The notes: a model not told the origin generated them from the sequence alone. Shown: positions 32,885 to 42,410, numbered from the stretch's first letter. The stretch is DNA of 64,000 bases from Algisphaera agarilytica (GCF_014207595.1 NZ_JACHGY010000001.1:3416836-3480835); one strand, 5' to 3'. Numbers and translations: made by a program.

Positions 32885-34759
32885 TCAGCGTGAACGATCG
32901 GCGACGGTGTCGGTCGTGACTTCGGTGTCTTCTTTGGTCGGCACGCCCAGGTAAATGAGGCTGCGTTCCATGACGCGTTTCACCGCCGGTCCGCTGACCA
33001 CGCCGCCGTAGTGCGTGTATTGGCCGTCGACGATGCGCTTGGTCGTCTTGTGGACGAAGCAGCCGACCACCAGTCGCGGCTGGTCGACGGGGGCCCCGGC
33101 GATGAACGAGGAGCTGTAGAGGTTGTCGTGGTAGCCGCCGTTTTTCAGGTCGGGCAGCTCAGCGGTGCCGGTCTTGCCGAACAGGTCGTACAGGTCCGAT
33201 CGGGCGCGTCGGCCGGTGCCCTCGGTGACCACGCGGGCCAACACCTCACGCACGTTCTCAGCCACGCGGGGCGACAACACGCGGGCCGTGATGTTGGTCC
33301 GCCTTTCATCTTCCGTGTCGTCGGCGCGGGCTTCGATGGTGGGGTTGACCAGCACGCCATCGTTGGCCAGCGCGCAGAACGCACGGGTGACCTGTAGAGG
33401 CGTGACGGCTATGCCGTGGCCCATGGGCATGCGGGTCAGGTCGGTCCAGCTCCATTTGGACACGGGGCGGAACATCCCTTTGATCTCGCCGGGCAACTCC
33501 GAGCCGGTGACCTTGCCGAAGCCGTAGCTGTCGAGAATCTTGTGCAGCGCATCCATGCCCATGCGTTCGGCGACGACGGCCATGCCGATGTTCGACGACT
33601 GCACGAGGACCTCTTCGTAGGTGATCTCGCCGTGGCCCTTCCCGGGGCCGTAGCTCGAGTCTTTGAGCAGCGGCCCGCGCTGGGGTTTCCACATGCCGTC
33701 GTCGGTGGTGTCGATCATCTCACTGGCTGTGGCGTAGCCGCCCTCGATCGACGCGGCCCAGACCAAGGGCTTGACGATCGACCCGGGCTCAAACACGTCC
33801 GTGACCGAGCGGTTGCGCTGCGCGAGCTTGGCGTCTTCACGGAACCGGCCCTTCTCGTCGCGGAAGTCGGCGGGGTTGAAGAACGGGTAGTTCGCCAACG
33901 CCAGCACCTCGCCGGTGCGCGGGTCCATGATGATGAGCTGGCCCGATTCACCCTCGAACTTAGTGACGGTGGCTTCGAGCTCTTCCTCGGCGATGGCCTG
34001 CAGATTCAGGTCGATGCTTAGCCGGATGGGCTTGCCGTCGGCCTGGAGCTTGTAGTTCTGGTTGGCCAGCCAGAGCCGGTTGCGGCCGCGGTCGTAGACG
34101 AAGGCGTGCTGCCCGGGGTCGGGGGCGAGGCGGTCGTCGTAGGCGCGCTCGAGGCCGTCCAGGCCCTTGCCCTCGTGGCCGATGAAGCCGACGAGCTGCC
34201 CGGCAAGCTGGGCCTGCGGGTAGTCGCGGACAAGGATCGGGTGCGACGAGAGCCCGCGCAGCTCTAGCAGCTCCGGCGTCTGCTGGTACAGCTCGTAGGT
34301 CTCCTCGGGCATCTGCTTGTCGATCACGATGTACCGGCTGCCGCGGCGTTTGAAGAGCTGCTGCTCGATCCACGCGGGGTCGTAGCCGAGCGTGTAGCCG
34401 ACGGTCTCGGAGAAGGTGTTGGGGTCTTCGACGATGTCGGGGTCGATGAACAGCCGGTGGGCGACGCGCGTCGTAGCGAGCACACGCTGACGGCGGTCGA
34501 CGAGGCTGCCGCGACGGGCGTCGAGGTCGCGTGTGCTGATCTGGGTGTCGATCATCGCGGCGATGCGCGGGCTGGGGTGTTGCTGGAGCTGGTACACCCG
34601 GCCGAGCAGGGCGAGCAGGGCGATCGTCACCAGCACCATCGCCACACGGCCAACGCTCAACGCTCGGCGGTTGTTGCGTTCCAGCGCCGCGGTGTCCGGG
34701 ACCACACGGGTCGGACTCTCGGCGGGGTCGCGGGGGCTAGGGGGCGTGGGGTCAGTCAC
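32885..34759 (-). CDS. ftsI: FtsI/PBP2-type peptidoglycan D,D-transpeptidase
   Basis: The 624-residue product has one membrane anchor (about residues 36-57), a PBP dimerisation region and a transpeptidase domain. The active-site motifs are intact: SIVK (Ser327, Lys330), SSN (388-390) and KTGT (529-532). Class B PBPs of this kind cross-link septal or elongation peptidoglycan outside the membrane. GTG at 34759 overlaps the end of the FtsL-like gene by 8 bp, which fixes the start. With rsmH, the LysM protein and the FtsL-like gene it keeps the order of the bacterial dcw cluster. Confidence 0.93.
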   Translation of the reverse strand: MTDPTPPSPRDPAESPTRVVPDTAALERNNRRALSVGRVAMVLVTIALLALLGRVYQLQQHPSPRIAAMIDTQISTRDLDARRGSLVDRRQRVLATTRVAHRLFIDPDIVEDPNTFSETVGYTLGYDPAWIEQQLFKRRGSRYIVIDKQMPEETYELYQQTPELLELRGLSSHPILVRDYPQAQLAGQLVGFIGHEGKGLDGLERAYDDRLAPDPGQHAFVYDRGRNRLWLANQNYKLQADGKPIRLSIDLNLQAIAEEELEATVTKFEGESGQLIIMDPRTGEVLALANYPFFNPADFRDEKGRFREDAKLAQRNRSVTDVFEPGSIVKPLVWAASIEGGYATASEMIDTTDDGMWKPQRGPLLKDSSYGPGKGHGEITYEEVLVQSSNIGMAVVAERMGMDALHKILDSYGFGKVTGSELPGEIKGMFRPVSKWSWTDLTRMPMGHGIAVTPLQVTRAFCALANDGVLVNPTIEARADDTEDERRTNITARVLSPRVAENVREVLARVVTEGTGRRARSDLYDLFGKTGTAELPDLKNGGYHDNLYSSSFIAGAPVDQPRLVVGCFVHKTTKRIVDGQYTHYGGVVSGPAVKRVMERSLIYLGVPTKEDTEVTTDTVADRSR

Positions 34760-35075
34760 GGCTGGGCGCGTGTTCCGGGGCGTGGGCGAAGTGCGTCGGG
34801 TCGGGCCAGGGCGTGGGGATGGCCCCGTCGTCGGCGGGGAGTTTGAGCGGCTCGAGGTCCAGCCCGATACGCTCGACCGCCTCGTCCAACGCCACGGGGT
34901 GCGAGCCCTCGGCGATCTCGGCCTGGGCGTCCCACGTCGCCTTGCGGTCGGCGTCCATCTGCACGTGCAGGTCCGACATCGCGTGCAGCGTCTGCAGGCG
35001 CTGCTGGTGCAACCCGAGCAGCGCCCCGGCGATCAGCGCGATGCTGGCGATACTGAAAAAAAGCTTGGGGAGCAT
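34752..35075 (-). CDS. FtsL-like membrane protein
   Basis: The 107-residue product has an N-terminal membrane helix (LFFSIASIALIAGALLGL) followed by a short predicted coiled coil (HQQRLQTLHAMSDLHVQMDADRKATWDAQAEIAEG). This topology, the size and the position directly before ftsI are those of FtsL. FtsL sequences are poorly conserved, so the call is by position and shape. GGAGGG lies 7 nt before the ATG. The 8-bp overlap with ftsI implies coupled translation. Confidence 0.6.
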   Translation of the reverse strand: MLPKLFFSIASIALIAGALLGLHQQRLQTLHAMSDLHVQMDADRKATWDAQAEIAEGSHPVALDEAVERIGLDLEPLKLPADDGAIPTPWPDPTHFAHAPEHAPSRD

Positions 35076-35117
35076 GGCGTGGCCCTCCGCAACCGCGGCC
35101 TCGTCAACTGAACGTGA

Positions 35118-36611
35118 TTACGGGAGACGCAGCGTCTGGCCCGCGAACAAATCGTTGGGGCTGTCGAGTTGGTCGGCGTTGGCTTCGAAGAGTTCACGCC
35201 AACGATCGCCGTCGCCGAGCTCGCGGGCGGCGATGCGGGTGAGGTTGTCGCCCGATTGCACGGTGTAGGTCTTGGGGGTTTCGGCTTTCGGCTTACGGAT
35301 TTCGGAAGTCGCAGTAGGCTTGGCCGACTCGGCGGGGCGGACCGAAGCGGTGGGCAGCTTCAGCACCATGCCGACCTGCAGGAGCTCGGGGCTTTCCAGC
35401 TGATCGCGGTTGGCTTCGAGCAGGTCGTCCCAGCGTTCGCCGTCGCCCAGTTCACGGGCCGCGATACGGGTGAGGTTGTCGCCGGCTTGCACGGTGTACG
35501 TCGTGCGAGGCGTTGCCTTCTTCTGCGACACGGTGGGCGTCACCGCACGGCTCGGCGTGTCCGTCTTCGTTTGCGTTGCCGCCACCGAAGCAGATCCCTC
35601 CGGCAGCCGAAGCGTCATCCCCGAACGCAGGTCCGCGGCGGTTTCCAGTTGATCACGGTTGGCCTCGATCAGCTCACGCCAACGCTTGGACGTGCCCAGG
35701 TGTTCCGACGCCAGCTCGCTGAGCGTGTCGCCGGGCTGGACTTCGATTTCCTTCACGTTCGAAGACGCCACCTCAACGGTGGGGCCCGCCGGACGATCGG
35801 GCAACGCCGGGATGACTCCGTCCACCTTGATCGCGTGCTCTTCGTGCACCGGCTGGAACAGCCGGCTGAACACCGGCGAACCCAGCGGCGGGATTTCCAA
35901 ACGAGCACCCGCACGCACTTGGCCTTCGCGGTCGACCTTGGTCGGGTTGGTCTGGGCGATGGCGGCGGCAAACTCGGGGTTGCCGTAGTGCTGCCGGGCG
36001 ATCTCGGCGAGGGTTTGGCCCGCCTGGACGTAGTGGATGTAGGTCGTTCCGCCCGCCACCGCCGACGGCACCGCAGGAATAGGTTCAATCTGGGCTGGCA
36101 ATTGCGACATGCGCGAAAGCTCTTGATTGAACGCTGTCGGGTCCGACTCGGGCTGGTCGGGGTTCTGCACCGCCAGACGCATCGCCTCGAATGATCGCTG
36201 GAACTGGGCGACGGCATCGTTGTTCGCTTCGAGCGTGTCGAGGTCGGGCAGCGGCGGCTCGTGGGTCAGGCCGGGCAGCGACGGCGAAGCCGGGCCGGGC
36301 GTGCTCGGCTTCGGCGGCGACCAGCTTTCCACCGGCGGGTTGGTCGAGGGCGTGTGGTAGTCCTGGGCGGGCTCGGCGGCGAAGCCGGGCATGCGGTCGA
36401 ACTCGCTCTGGCGGATCGCGGGGCGGATCGGCGATTGTTCTTGGGCGTCGTAGATGCCCGCCTGCGCTTCCCGGCCGAACTCGGTCGCCGCGTTGCTGCT
36501 GGCCTCGGCCGACTCGGGCGAGCCGGTGGTGAACAGATCAGAAAGCACCAGCCCGACCAGAAGGATCAGGGCGAGACCGATGAGGAGTCCGACTTTGGTT
36601 TCTTGAGCCAT
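35118..36611 (-). CDS. Membrane-anchored protein with four LysM domains
   Basis: The 497-residue product has an N-terminal membrane anchor (residues about 7-26), a proline-rich linker to about 185, and four LysM repeats at about 191-242, 287-336, 371-420 and 448-497 (for example YTVQAGDNLTRIAARELGDG). LysM binds N-acetylglucosamine in peptidoglycan. No catalytic domain is present. Its position between rsmH and the FtsL-like gene suggests a structural or recruiting role at the division wall. The last two LysM copies are nearly identical and point to recent duplication. Confidence 0.88.
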   Translation of the reverse strand: MAQETKVGLLIGLALILLVGLVLSDLFTTGSPESAEASSNAATEFGREAQAGIYDAQEQSPIRPAIRQSEFDRMPGFAAEPAQDYHTPSTNPPVESWSPPKPSTPGPASPSLPGLTHEPPLPDLDTLEANNDAVAQFQRSFEAMRLAVQNPDQPESDPTAFNQELSRMSQLPAQIEPIPAVPSAVAGGTTYIHYVQAGQTLAEIARQHYGNPEFAAAIAQTNPTKVDREGQVRAGARLEIPPLGSPVFSRLFQPVHEEHAIKVDGVIPALPDRPAGPTVEVASSNVKEIEVQPGDTLSELASEHLGTSKRWRELIEANRDQLETAADLRSGMTLRLPEGSASVAATQTKTDTPSRAVTPTVSQKKATPRTTYTVQAGDNLTRIAARELGDGERWDDLLEANRDQLESPELLQVGMVLKLPTASVRPAESAKPTATSEIRKPKAETPKTYTVQSGDNLTRIAARELGDGDRWRELFEANADQLDSPNDLFAGQTLRLP

Positions 36612-36734
36612 GGAACCGTTTCGTCCGTGGGGTCCAAAAGGGGGGCCGCCTTCCTTGGCGGGACACGCATTTTAACGGCTGCGTGCTCACTGTGCCTTGA
36701 CCGAATCGCAACCGTGAGCGTTCCGGGTTGCCCG

Positions 36735-37745
36735 TCACGCGGGCGGAGTCTTGCGGATGCCGCGGAGCTTCGCGGATCGGCTGCGCGGGTTGCGGGCCAG
36801 CTCTTCGGGGCCCGCGGTGAGCGGCTTGCGGGTCAGCCGTTCTGCTTGACCGTCCTGCTGAAACTTCAGAAACGCCTGCTTCACCGGCCGGTCTTCCAAC
36901 GAGTGGAAGCTGATGATCCCGGCCCGTCCCCCGGGATTCAGCAAACCCATCATTCCTCGCAGCAATCCATCGAGCGCATCCAGCTCACCGTTCACCGCGA
37001 TCCGCAGCCCCTGGAAGGTCCGCGTCGCGGGGTGAATCTTCGATTTCCCCGCTGCCGGGCCGTACGCCCGACGGCAGATCTCCGCGAGTTCACCAGTAGT
37101 CAAAATCGGTGATTCCGCTCGCTTTTCGACAATCTTTCGGGCGATCCGGCGGGAGAGCCGTTCTTCGCCGAAGCGGTAGATCACATCCGCCAAGTCCTGC
37201 TCGGGCAACGTGTTGACCAGTTCCGCCGCCGTGCCGCGCGGATAGCCGCCGTCCGCCCACTCGCCCGCAGCGCTTTCAGGGCTATTTCCCGAGGCGGTAG
37301 CGCTTCCGGCGGCACTTCCGGGGGCGGGGGAGGTTCCGGGGGAAAGCCGCATGTCGAGCGGCCCGTCGCCCATGAACGACAGCCCCCGCGCCGGGTTGTC
37401 CATCTGGTTCGAGGCAAACCCCAGGTCCGCCAGCAAGCCGTCCGCCCCCGCGATCCCGTGGGTGTCCATCGCCGACCTCATCCCCGCAAAGTTGCCTTGA
37501 ACCGCGATCAGCCGCACGCCGTGCGCCTCGGCGATTGGCCCGAGCCGTTCCCGCGCGAAGTTCAGGTTTCCCCCATCCAGGTCCATCCCCAGATACGTCC
37601 CCCCGCTCATCAACGGAATCATCGCCGCCGCGTGCCCCCCACGCCCCAGCGTCCCGTCACACACCACCTCCCCGGGCTGCGGCGCAAGCAACCCCAACAC
37701 CTCATCCAACAACACCGAGACATGGCCGACTTCCGATTCATCCAT
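36735..37745 (-). CDS. rsmH: RsmH (MraW): 16S rRNA m4C1402 methyltransferase
   Basis: The 336-residue product starts HVSVLLDEVLGLLAPQPGEVVCDGTLGRGGHA, the conserved SAM-binding start. DLGFASNQMDNPARGLSFMGDGPLDMR and TRTFQGLRIAVNGELDAL follow, ending in FHSLEDRPVKQAF. It N4-methylates C1402 of 16S rRNA. An insertion of about 35 residues rich in Ala, Gly, Ser and Pro follows the DMR motif, where most homologues have a short loop. TATAAC ends 7 nt before the ATG, one base off the leaderless pattern. No mraZ is visible upstream. Confidence 0.95.
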   Translation of the reverse strand: MDESEVGHVSVLLDEVLGLLAPQPGEVVCDGTLGRGGHAAAMIPLMSGGTYLGMDLDGGNLNFARERLGPIAEAHGVRLIAVQGNFAGMRSAMDTHGIAGADGLLADLGFASNQMDNPARGLSFMGDGPLDMRLSPGTSPAPGSAAGSATASGNSPESAAGEWADGGYPRGTAAELVNTLPEQDLADVIYRFGEERLSRRIARKIVEKRAESPILTTGELAEICRRAYGPAAGKSKIHPATRTFQGLRIAVNGELDALDGLLRGMMGLLNPGGRAGIISFHSLEDRPVKQAFLKFQQDGQAERLTRKPLTAGPEELARNPRSRSAKLRGIRKTPPA

Positions 37746-37811
37746 GCAGGTGGTTATATCCGCAAGTTTGAGGAGGTGTGTTTCTTCCCGATAAGCGCTG
37801 GTGAGCCGTCA

Positions 37812-39392
37812 TCAGGGCATCCAATCCAATTCCGGCCAGGTCGCTGGGCCATCGTTCCGCTGGGGTTGGCCCGGCGTGCTCCGCCCCTCATTCACGTATT
37901 GGACGAGCAACGCCTTCATCGCCTCAACGCGATCGGGGTGCTTGTCCACGAGGTTTGAGGTTTCGCCCGGGTCCGATGTCAGGTTGTAAAGCTGAAACCG
38001 AGGCAACCCTTCCATGTCTTCGGCAGAAGCAGGGTATGCCCAGCCGCCTGAACCAGGCCAAAGGATGAGTTTCCATTCAGCTTGGCGGATCGCGAATCGG
38101 CCGTCGCTGGAATGATGGACGGTAGCTTCACGGATGGGCCTGGTTTCATGCTGCTGCAGCAAAGCGGGGAGGATACTGTAGCTGTCCTCGCCCGTCTCAT
38201 CGCCAAGCGGAACCCCCAATAGTTCCGCCGCGGTTGCCATGAAATCGGTGGTGCAGATGACTTCATCCGACCAATCACCTTCATCGATTTTCCCGGGCCA
38301 ACTCGCGATAAACGGGACTCGGTGGCCGCCCTCGAAAATATCGAACTTCCGGCCTCGGTAGATGTAGCTCCCCTGATGGCCCGCCAGAGGTAACTCGTCG
38401 TTTTCGAAGTCCGCACGAGGCGATTGGCCGTTGTCGCTGGTGAAGAAAATCAGTGTGTTTTGTAATCGATCATCCTCAACAACCGCATCCACGATCTGGC
38501 CTACGCCGTGGTCGACTTGCAGCACAAAATCCCCGTAGGCCGAGGCATTGCTTTTCCCGATCCACTCCGAGGTCGGAACGATGGGGGCGTGTGGCGCGGT
38601 CAACGCAATGTAAAGGAAGAAGGGCGTCTGGCCGTCTGCCTTCTCTTCAATCAAGCCGACGGATCGATTGATGATGCGATCCAGAGTGCGGGCGTGATCA
38701 AAATCAGGGGCAATCGGCCCTTTGCGCCAAAACGCCTTCTCGTCGTAATTCACGGACACCCGGTCCGGTATCTGAGTTGCTCGGCTGTTTTCGACCCACA
38801 CGAACGGCGGAGACGACAGCGATGCCGCGGTGACGTAGCTGTACGCGAATCCGTGGTCTTGAGGACCGTTTTCGATGCGCTTGCTGAAGTCAATTCTTTG
38901 GCGTGTCTTGACGTCGAACTGATCCGTTGCCCCTTCGACGTATCTCCAGTCCCACCCCAGGTGCCACTTCCCCACCATCGCGGTGTCGTACCCGGCATCC
39001 GAAAAAAGCTCGGCGATCGTCAGCCGCTCGCCCTCGATCAGCGGGGGGGAATAGCCATTTAATCCAGCTTTTTTGAGGGTTGATCGCCAGTTGTAGCGCC
39101 CTGTCATGATGCTGTAGCGTGTGGGGGTGCAGATGGATGAACTCGTGTGGGCATCGGAAAAACTCATCCCGCGGGCCGCCAGTCGATCGATGTGCGGGGT
39201 TTGCCAGGCCGAGTTCTTGTTGTAAGCGGAAACGTCGCCGATGCCGAGGTCGTCGGCAAGGATGATGATGACATTGGGCCGGGTTTCCTTCGGAGCACCA
39301 GGCGTCTCGACGCTACGGAGGCTGCAGCCCCCCAACGCAATGGCGACTGCCGCCAAGCAGCAACTCAACAAAGCCAGGCGTTGGTGCATCAT
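37812..39392 (-). CDS. Lipoprotein sulfatase (formylglycine type)
   Basis: The 526-residue product has a lipobox (LGGC, Cys23) and the sulfatase fold from RPNVIIILADDLGIGDVSAY. CTPTR at 88-92 gives the Cys that a maturase converts to formylglycine, and MVGKWHLG is the second signature. It would remove sulfate esters from a sulfated glycan at the outer membrane or in the periplasm. The substrate is unknown; marine algal galactans are likely given the GH16 enzyme elsewhere in the window. The maturase gene is not in the window. Confidence 0.92.
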   Translation of the reverse strand: MMHQRLALLSCCLAAVAIALGGCSLRSVETPGAPKETRPNVIIILADDLGIGDVSAYNKNSAWQTPHIDRLAARGMSFSDAHTSSSICTPTRYSIMTGRYNWRSTLKKAGLNGYSPPLIEGERLTIAELFSDAGYDTAMVGKWHLGWDWRYVEGATDQFDVKTRQRIDFSKRIENGPQDHGFAYSYVTAASLSSPPFVWVENSRATQIPDRVSVNYDEKAFWRKGPIAPDFDHARTLDRIINRSVGLIEEKADGQTPFFLYIALTAPHAPIVPTSEWIGKSNASAYGDFVLQVDHGVGQIVDAVVEDDRLQNTLIFFTSDNGQSPRADFENDELPLAGHQGSYIYRGRKFDIFEGGHRVPFIASWPGKIDEGDWSDEVICTTDFMATAAELLGVPLGDETGEDSYSILPALLQQHETRPIREATVHHSSDGRFAIRQAEWKLILWPGSGGWAYPASAEDMEGLPRFQLYNLTSDPGETSNLVDKHPDRVEAMKALLVQYVNEGRSTPGQPQRNDGPATWPELDWMP

Positions 39393-39437
39393 GATCCGGT
39401 TTCGAAAAGGTATTGGACGTGCCTGATGGACATGTTC

Positions 39438-40757
39438 CTACAGCGGCTTCACAACGGTCTTGTCCGGGAACAACAACTCGACGCGGTAGTGCCCCTGGGG
39501 CTGCTTGGGCAGGTCCACCGGGTTGCGCCACTGCTTGAACTCGCCTTCGAGCAGGACCTCGCCGTCGGGCGAGAGGATGCGGTAGGGCACCGCGGCGGGG
39601 ACGTAAACCGCGTAGTGGCCCCAGCGGTAGTAGGCGTAGGTGAAGTAATCGGCGACGAACGAATCGGGAAACGGCTCGGCCTCCGACGCTTGGGCGCGGT
39701 CAAGCAAGTTGTCCATGACCGCGGGAGCCAACGCCTTGAACTTTTCGATCCGCTGTTCTTCCATCGCCCGGGTCAGGTCGCCGTTGGTCGGGTAGCGCTT
39801 GAGGTCAAAACCAAGGTCCGAAGCAAAAACCCAATACGTGGCGGCGTCGCTTTGGTCTTGTTTGTTGTTGTAGCTCTTGGCGCTCATGAAGATCTGGCCG
39901 AGCGGGTTCTCGGCAAACGCCTGGATACGCGGGTAGTTGATCGAGCCGTCGACGATGCCCGTCTGGCCGACCGAACCCAGCTGGACCAGCTTGACATTGC
40001 CCTGGGCCGCCTGCTCGTGCACGTACATGCAGGCGTCGCGGTCCATCCGGCAGTTCGTCACCGCGAACGGGTCGGTCTTGAGCTCTTCCTGGTGCATGGA
40101 CATGACATAAGACTTGCTCCAGTGCGAGACGATGGTGATGTTGTCGAGCGCCGCGCGGTTCCCGGTGGTTTGGAGGTGCTTCACCAAAATGGCGGGCTCG
40201 GTCAACGCGCCCCAGACCAGAACGTACACCTCGTGGTCGGTTGCATATTCAACCAGCGACGACACCGTCTCGAAATCGCTGAGGTCTTCGTAGCTCCGAC
40301 TCTTCTGGAACTTGTTGACTCGGCCCGCGCTGGTGACCGAGGACCACTGGAATTGGATTTCCGGTTGGTATGGGTGGTCGGGATCAGCCAGTCCCTGGAG
40401 GTGCGCCTCGTATGCCGGGACGAAGATGTCCTCGATCATCTCGACGGGGTTGCTGATCTCGGGGAACGAGCCCGACCCGACCACGATCGACTCGATGTGG
40501 AACCGGTCGGCCGAGAGCAGGAGGCTCGCCAGCGAGGCGAGGTCGTCCGGGTCGCCCTTCGGGTGCCCGCCGTCCCGCTGGTTCCTCGGGTCGGTGAGGT
40601 CGGAGTACACCCAGATGTTGGGCTTGATGGGCTGTGCATCGGTCCACCCGCTGGTCAACGCCGACAGCACCAGTGCGGCAAGAAGAGATGGCAGCAGAAG
40701 AAAACGGCGAGGCCTCCGCGAGCGCGGGGCGAGCATGATGTCATCCATTGTCGGCAT
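39438..40757 (-). CDS. Secreted DUF1593 protein (nucleoside-hydrolase-like fold)
   Basis: The 439-residue product has a twin-arginine-like, basic start and a hydrophobic segment (about residues 18-40). A DUF1593 domain follows, from KPNIWVYSDLTDPRNQRDGGHPKGDPDDLASLASLLLSADRFHIESIVVG, which resembles the Asp-rich site of nucleoside hydrolases. A C-terminal beta domain (about 360-439) follows. These proteins recur in polysaccharide loci of marine bacteria with unclear function. AGGGAA before the ATG at 40757 fixes the start. It is downstream of no promoter that I can see in the preceding 440 bp. Confidence 0.8.
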   Translation of the reverse strand: MPTMDDIMLAPRSRRPRRFLLLPSLLAALVLSALTSGWTDAQPIKPNIWVYSDLTDPRNQRDGGHPKGDPDDLASLASLLLSADRFHIESIVVGSGSFPEISNPVEMIEDIFVPAYEAHLQGLADPDHPYQPEIQFQWSSVTSAGRVNKFQKSRSYEDLSDFETVSSLVEYATDHEVYVLVWGALTEPAILVKHLQTTGNRAALDNITIVSHWSKSYVMSMHQEELKTDPFAVTNCRMDRDACMYVHEQAAQGNVKLVQLGSVGQTGIVDGSINYPRIQAFAENPLGQIFMSAKSYNNKQDQSDAATYWVFASDLGFDLKRYPTNGDLTRAMEEQRIEKFKALAPAVMDNLLDRAQASEAEPFPDSFVADYFTYAYYRWGHYAVYVPAAVPYRILSPDGEVLLEGEFKQWRNPVDLPKQPQGHYRVELLFPDKTVVKPL

Positions 40758-41201
40758 GGTGATTCCCTGAAACTGCTTGAATCGAAAGCGATGAAATCCA
40801 TTCATCGATCGGCGGCATGGAGGCCGGCTGGCACGCGGCGATGGATCGGTGGGCCCGGGCCACGGTCGTCTAGAGAGGGGGCGGCACAGTTTAATCTGTG
40901 AATGGGGTGCGGATGAGGTTGGATTACATTGACATTTGCTAACAAATACCTAAAATATAGGCTTTGAGAGTGAAGTCTGTCGCCGAGTTAGAACAGAATG
41001 CCGGTTAACTTTCCCATGGTCAGATTGACCCGCTCGAACACCGCAACTGGTCTGGTTTTGGTCTAAAGGTGGTCTGCCACCAGACCAGCAGACCAGACCA
41101 CCACCCCTGCCCCTCGGAATTCCTTCTCCCAACCCCCAACCCCCAACCCCCAACCCCCAACTCCTAACGCCCCACTCCCCGCCCCCGATACACTGGCCCG
41201 C
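40758..41201. other. Non-coding region with a short tandem repeat
   Basis: These 444 bp between divergent genes hold no ORF that I accept. Around 41050-41100 several GGTCTGG/CCAGACC units form imperfect palindromes. Around 41130-41162 the unit CCCCCAA is repeated about five times. The region ends with the hslV -10 element at 41189. Confidence 0.5.
41189..41194 (+). promoter_or_regulatory. -10 element of hslV (leaderless type)
   Basis: TACACT ends 7 nt before the ATG at 41202. Confidence 0.6.
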
Positions 41202-41798
41202 ATGAGCAAGAAACGAAACAGCGAGACCCGGCCCGAGATCCGATCGACGACGGTGTTGTCCGTCCGCCGGGCGACCCCTTCCGGGGGGATGGGCGTTGCG
41301 ATCGCGGGGGACGGGCAGGTGACGATGCAGAACGTGGTCGCCAAGGCGGACGCGGTGAAGGTGCGCAAGCTCGCGGGCCTGGGGGCCGAGGGGGCGGGCG
41401 TGCTGGTGGGCTTTGCCGGGGCGGCGGCCGACGCGTTTGCCTTGCTCGAGCGGTTCGAAGCGACGCTGAAGGAGACGCCGGCGAACGTGAAGAAGGCGGC
41501 GGTGGAGTTGGCCAAGCAGTGGCGGACGGATCGGGCGCTGCGTCGGCTGGAGAGCCTGCTGGTCGTGGCGGACCTGGAGGTGAGTCTGTTGGTATCGGGC
41601 ACGGGAGACGTGATCGAGCCGAGCGACGGCGTCATCGGCATCGGGTCCGGCGGGGCCTACGCCACCGCGGCGGCGAGGGCGCTGCTGACGCATACCGAGC
41701 AATCGGCAGCGGATATTTGCCTTCATGGCCTCCAGACCGCCGGAGAATTGTGCATCTATTCGAACACGAACATCACCCTCTTGGAGTTGGGCGGATGA
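41202..41798 (+). CDS. hslV: HslV: peptidase subunit of the HslUV protease
   Basis: The 198-residue product has the N-terminal-nucleophile protease pattern TTVLSVRR, then [42 protein letters not shown] and [17 protein letters not shown]. In most HslV the catalytic Thr follows the initiator Met; here it is Thr16, behind a 15-residue basic extension. The -10 element 7 nt upstream supports translation from 41202, so the extension must be removed for activity. No hslU is in the window. The stop overlaps the start of the GrpB-like gene. Confidence 0.93.
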   Translation: MSKKRNSETRPEIRSTTVLSVRRATPSGGMGVAIAGDGQVTMQNVVAKADAVKVRKLAGLGAEGAGVLVGFAGAAADAFALLERFEATLKETPANVKKAAVELAKQWRTDRALRRLESLLVVADLEVSLLVSGTGDVIEPSDGVIGIGSGGAYATAAARALLTHTEQSAADICLHGLQTAGELCIYSNTNITLLELGG

Positions 41799-42343
41799 GC
41801 CGGATTGAGGTTGTGCCATACGACCCAGACTGGCCATCGGTTTTCCAGCGTCTGCACGATTCGATGTGGCCGGCGTTGGCTCCTCACGCTTTGCGAATCG
41901 AGCATGTCGGCAGCACCTCGGTGCCGGGGCTGGCCGCGAAGCCGATTATCGATATGACCATCGTGGTGCCCAGCGTGGACGAGTTAGAGCGGGTGATCGA
42001 AGCGTTGGCGGGACTGGGCTATGAGCATCGCGGCGATCTCGGGGTAGTGGGGCGTGAGGCATTTCGTTCCCCCGAAGGCTTACCCGTCCACCACCTTTAT
42101 GCCTGTATCGAGGGGGCTTTGGCCCTGCGCAATCACGTTGCGGTTCGTGACCATTTGCGGGCCCACCCCGAGGCGGCCCGCCAATACGGCGAGCTCAAGT
42201 TGGCGTTGGCGGAGGAGCATCCCAACGATATCGATGCCTATGTCGCGGGCAAGACGCAGATGCTGCTGTGGATCCTTGATGCCGCTGGACTTGATGAACG
42301 GGAGCGGAAGGAGATCGCGTCGATCAACGGCGGGGCGGCGTGA
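41795..42343 (+). CDS. GrpB family (UPF0157) protein
   Basis: The 182-residue product contains [31 protein letters not shown] and [11 protein letters not shown], the three conserved blocks of the GrpB/UPF0157 family, which has a nucleotidyltransferase-like fold with a GS-x-D-type site. The biochemical role is not established. The ATG overlaps the hslV TGA as ATGA, so the two are translationally coupled. The pairing with hslV may be incidental. Confidence 0.88.
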   Translation: MSRIEVVPYDPDWPSVFQRLHDSMWPALAPHALRIEHVGSTSVPGLAAKPIIDMTIVVPSVDELERVIEALAGLGYEHRGDLGVVGREAFRSPEGLPVHHLYACIEGALALRNHVAVRDHLRAHPEAARQYGELKLALAEEHPNDIDAYVAGKTQMLLWILDAAGLDERERKEIASINGGAA

Positions 42344-42382
42344 GTTCAGAGGCTAAGGGCAGAGGGGCGCGGGACGCGCATG

Positions 42383-42404
42383 AAAAAACTCCGCCGAAGC
42401 GGAG
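42383..42404 (-). terminator. Rho-independent terminator after tRNA-Leu
   Basis: On the minus strand CTCCGC-TTCG-GCGGAG forms a perfect 6-bp stem with a stable tetraloop, followed by TTTTTT (42388-42383). It starts 6 bp beyond the tRNA 3' end. Confidence 0.85.
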
Positions 42405-42410
42405 ATGAAA

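Noticed and set aside
41127-41162. Short tandem CCCCCAA units considered as a CRISPR array
   Set aside because: The units are 7 bp with no spacers and no cas genes are nearby; it is a simple tandem repeat. No CRISPR array was seen in the window.
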